From: Aeolococcus sp050734155
Lineage (GTDB): Bacteria > Chloroflexota > Dormibacteria > Aeolococcales > Aeolococcaceae
Reading direction: 5' to 3'
Assembly (NCBI GenBank): GCA_050734155.1
Contig: JBOHUD010000100.1
Location: 24,889 to 88,888, forward strand
DNA: 64,000 bases
The position numbers and the translations under genes were made by a program. This document shows, piece by piece, positions 61,460 through 64,000 of this stretch (position 1 is the stretch's first letter; each line of letters opens with the position of its first letter). Below the pieces are notes generated by a model that saw only the letters and a program-made list of their open reading frames with translations, did not search any database and had not been told where the DNA came from.

Positions 61460-62375
61460 GTGGCTGGAACGCTGGCCGGGAGTGCGTCGTCACGAGCCGC
61501 TGGCGCGCCACAGCCAGTACGGCATCGGCGGTCCGGCCGACCTCTTCCTGCAGGTCGACGACCTCGCCCCGGTTGCCGAGCTGCTCTCGCGGTGCACGGA
61601 GAGCGGCGTGGCGGTGACCATCCTGGGCGCGGGAAGCAACGCGCTGATCCAGGACGGCGGCGTGCGCGGGCTGTCGCTGCGCCTGCTCAGCAGGCGGCTA
61701 AGCGTGGGCGACGGCGAGGTCACCCTCGACGCCGGCACCATGCTGCCCCGCGCTGCTCTCGACCTCGCCCGCGCCGGCATGGCCGGCATGGAGTGGGGCA
61801 TCGGCGTGCCGGGCAGCTGCGGTGCCTCGATCTGGGGCAACGCGGGAGCCTTCGGCGGCGAGGTGGCCGGGAGCCTGGTCGGCTGCGAGGTCGCCGCCCC
61901 CGATGGCACCTCGCGATGGCTGACTGCAGCCGAGTGCGGGTTCGGCTACCGCGACTCCCGCTTCAAGAACGACCTGGCCGGTCACGTCGTGCTGCGCGGG
62001 CGCTTTGCGGTGACCGGCGACTCGGCTGCGGCGGTGCGCAGGCGCACCGACGCCGTCCAGGCGGAGCGCAAGCGCACCCAGCCGTACGGGGTGCGCAGCC
62101 TGGGCAGCACCTTCAAGAACCCTCCCGGTGATTTCGCGGGCCGGCTCATCGAGGCGGCGGCGCTGGGCGGGCGGAGGTGGGGGGGCGCGCAGATCTCACC
62201 CAAGCACGCCAACTTCATCCTCAACGTCGACCACGCCAGCGCGGCCGACGTGCTGGCGCTGGTGGAGATCGCCCGCGACGAGGTCGCCTCCCGCTTCGGC
62301 GTCATCCTGGAGCGCGAGATCGGGCTGCTCGGCGAGCCGGTGAGCGCCGCCGCCAGGGCGGGGAGCAGGTCGTGA
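61449..62375 (+). CDS. murB: UDP-N-acetylenolpyruvoylglucosamine reductase
   Basis: A 308-residue flavoenzyme from GTG 61449, overlapping the previous gene by 11 bp. 'HSQYGIGGPADLFLQ' opens the FAD domain; 'ILGAGSNALIQDGGVRGLSL', 'GVPGSCGASIWGNAGAFGGE', the catalytic Ser in 'LGSTFKNPPG' and 'ISPKHANFILNV' follow. The compact C-terminal part places it among type II MurB enzymes. It completes UDP-MurNAc formation using NADPH. Confidence 0.95.
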   Translation: MSTEWLERWPGVRRHEPLARHSQYGIGGPADLFLQVDDLAPVAELLSRCTESGVAVTILGAGSNALIQDGGVRGLSLRLLSRRLSVGDGEVTLDAGTMLPRAALDLARAGMAGMEWGIGVPGSCGASIWGNAGAFGGEVAGSLVGCEVAAPDGTSRWLTAAECGFGYRDSRFKNDLAGHVVLRGRFAVTGDSAAAVRRRTDAVQAERKRTQPYGVRSLGSTFKNPPGDFAGRLIEAAALGGRRWGGAQISPKHANFILNVDHASAADVLALVEIARDEVASRFGVILEREIGLLGEPVSAAARAGSRS

Positions 62376-63565
62376 GCACGGTCGCCGCCATCTTCGGGAG
62401 CCGCTCGGTGGAGCACGAGGTGTCGGTGATCACCGCGCATCAGGCGATGGCGGCGCTCTCCTCGCGGCACCGGGCGGTGCCGGTGTACATCGCCAAGGAT
62501 GGCCGGTGGTACACGGGTGACCCGCTCACCCAGCTGAGCCGGTTCGCCGACCTCGACGACCTGCTCGCCCGCTGCCTGCCGGTGACGCCGGTCATCGACC
62601 CCTCGCGTGCGGGCCTCACCCTGCTGCCGGTGGCTGCCGAGCGGCGCGGCCGCTTCGGACGCGGTGCCGCCGCCACCGCGATCGACATCGACGTGGCCAT
62701 GCCCCTGGTGCACGGCAGCTTCGGGGAGGACGGCAGCCTCCAGGGACTGCTGGAGATGGCCGGGATCCCGTACACCGGCAGCGGGGTTGCGGCGTCGGCG
62801 GTGTGCATGGACAAGCGGCTGGCCAAGACGGTGCTGCGGGCGGCCGGTCTGCCCGTCCTCGGCGATGTCGTCATCGAACGCCGGCGCTGGCGTGAAGCTT
62901 CCGACGACGCCGTGCGCGCCGCCGAAGCGCTGGCGCCATACCCGCTCTACGTCAAGCCGATCAGCCTGGGGTCGAGCATCGGAGTGACCCGTGCCACCGA
63001 CGGCGCCGGGCTGCGCGCCGCCCTCGAGGTGGCCCTCACCTACGATCAGCGCTGTCTCGTCGAGGCCGCCCAGGAGAGCATCGTCGAGATCAACTCCGCC
63101 GTGCTAGGCGACGGCCGCTAGGTGCGCACCTCGCTCCTGCAACAGCCGATCAGCAGCGGCCTGCTCAGCTACGACGACAAGTACCGCGCCGGCGCGGTCA
63201 AGTCGTCGAGCGCGCCGCTGGGGATGAAGGGCGCGCGACGGATCATTCCGGCGCCCCTCGACGACCCGCTCGCGGGGCGTGTTCGTGACGCGGCGGAGGC
63301 GGTGTTCGCAGCGGTGGGAGCAGCCGGGGTGGCGCGAGTCGACTTCATGGTCGACACCGCCGCGCAGAGCTTTCTCGTCAACGAGGTCAATCCCATCCCC
63401 GGCTCCCTCTCCTTCTACCTCTTCGAGCCGGCCGGCCTCCCCTTCACGGACCTGCTCGACCTGCTCATCGAGATCGCGCTGCGGCGCCACGCCGAGCGCG
63501 CCGGCACGACCGCGGTGTTCGATCACTGGATGCTCGGCGGCGGGGGCGCCAAGACCAGCCGGTGA
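62372..63565 (+). pseudogene. ddl: D-alanine--D-alanine ligase gene interrupted by an in-frame TAG
   Basis: GTG 62372 opens 249 residues with 'SRSVEHEVSVITAHQAM', 'PLVHGSFGEDGSLQGLLEM', 'GIPYTGSGVAASAVCMDKRL', 'YPLYVKPISLGSSIGVTRA' and 'QESIVEINSAVLGDGR'. TAG stands at 63119-63121. Directly after it, in the same frame, GTG 63122 opens 147 residues that finish the enzyme: 'LSYDDKYRAGAVKSSSAPLG', 'AGVARVDFMVD', 'FLVNEVNPIPGSLSF' (metal-binding Glu and Asn). Together they make a normal Ddl of about 397 residues. The cause may be a nonsense mutation, a sequence error (CAG or GAG read as TAG), readthrough, or reinitiation at the TAGGTG junction giving two chains. Other genes here end in TAG, so UAG is not generally reassigned. 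Confidence 0.88.
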
Positions 63566-64000
63566 TGGCCGCGACCGCGGAGGAGCCGGCCGCCGCGCTC
63601 CTCGACCGGGGCAGCGGGCCCGCCCTGCTCCTCCTCCACGGCTGGGGCGCGCACAAGGAGCTCATGGCCCCGATCGCGGAGCGCCTCTCCGGGTACCGCA
63701 TCGTCGCTCCCGACCTTCCCGGCTTCGGCGCCACCCCCGCGCCACCCCGGGCGTGGGGCGTCGACGAGTACGCCGCCTGGCTCGTCGCCCTGCTCGACCG
63801 CCTCGGCGTGGAGCGCGCCCACGTCGTGGGCCACTCCAACGGTGGCCGCGTGGCCATCGCGCTGGCGGCGGCCCACCCCGACAGGGTGGGCCGCCTGGTT
63901 CTCACCGACAGCGCCGGGATCCGGCCCCGGCGGGGAGTGGTGCACCGCTGGCGGGTGGGCGCCTTCAAGGTCGCCAGGGCGGTCTCGGGGTGGCCATGGC
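63565..64000 (+). CDS. Alpha/beta hydrolase, N-terminal part (cut by the window end)
   Basis: 145 codons from ATG 63565 to the window edge, overlapping the ddl stop by one base (TGATG). 'ALLLLHGWGAHKELMAPIAE', 'IVAPDLPGFGATPAPP', the nucleophile Ser in 'HVVGHSNGGRVAIALAA' and 'RVGRLVLTDSAGIRP' mark the fold; the Asp and His of the triad would lie beyond the window. It is coupled to the cell-wall cluster. It resembles hydrolases that sit next to murF in related genomes, but that comparison is from memory and untested. Confidence 0.88.
   Translation, partial: MAATAEEPAAALLDRGSGPALLLLHGWGAHKELMAPIAERLSGYRIVAPDLPGFGATPAPPRAWGVDEYAAWLVALLDRLGVERAHVVGHSNGGRVAIALAAAHPDRVGRLVLTDSAGIRPRRGVVHRWRVGAFKVARAVSGWPW

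Noticed and set aside
63119..63121. General reassignment of UAG to an amino acid
   Set aside because: Several intact genes here end in TAG (for example those ending at 12950, 15480, 30088, 43196 and 53153, and korA at 44251), so UAG still works as a stop.

Overview
The window is a very GC-rich (roughly 70 percent) bacterial chromosome segment with dense, mostly overlapping genes and frequent GTG or TTG starts. The gene content points to a soil-type, non-model lineage near Chloroflexota/Actinomycetota; Candidatus Dormibacterota is my best guess. That guess rests on the dcw gene order, a KimA-like permease with a long N-terminal extension, DUF4333 and DUF5305 proteins, a kor-pnt cluster, and TasA/SipW-type secretion in a high-GC background. 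Taxonomy cannot be proven from the window.

Layout. 0.2-9.7 kb: a KimA-like permease, a minimal zinc metallopeptidase, a membrane glycosyltransferase 2 with a divergent lipoprotein, and a HlyD-type adaptor. The adaptor sits below a LuxR-type response regulator and histidine kinase. 9.7-12.4 kb: a second, paralogous regulator/kinase pair lies head to head with the first. 12.5-18.6 kb: a secretion island with two SipW-type (ER-type) signal peptidases, a DUF5305 protein, a TasA/camelysin-family protein and four further exported proteins, two of them with sorting-signal-like C-termini. An 86-bp module in the promoter region between the two kinase systems is repeated, with identical internal spacing, upstream of the tasA-like gene. 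This suggests that the kinases control the fibre genes.

18.7-43.2 kb is mostly housekeeping: msrB, an M20 hydrolase with a WYL regulator, an Lhr-type helicase, a DUF4333 lipoprotein with a HlyIII protein, two metallo-beta-lactamase-fold proteins, a GNAT enzyme, an NrtR-like Nudix regulator, an HtrA protease, a phospholipase-D-like protein, Lon, a CoA-type Nudix, an esterase, trpD, a zinc-ribbon protein and rnhA. Near 28.3-30.1 kb a lower-GC pair of exported-protein genes looks acquired. The first of the pair is frameshifted by a 7-bp duplication.

43.2-50.9 kb is one compact minus-strand operon: pntA1-pntA2-pntB, a GltD-like flavin/iron-sulfur oxidoreductase, and korA-korB. It plausibly links the proton gradient, NADPH, ferredoxin and 2-oxoacid metabolism. 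rnpB (RNase P RNA) follows at 51.0-51.4 kb. From 51.5 kb to the end runs a dcw cluster with a recognisable promoter and MraZ boxes: mraZ, rsmH, ftsL-like, ftsI, mraY, murD, ftsW, murG, a MurC/Mpl-like ligase, murB and ddl. murE and murF are missing from their usual place, and ddl is interrupted by an in-frame TAG. The window ends inside an alpha/beta hydrolase gene.
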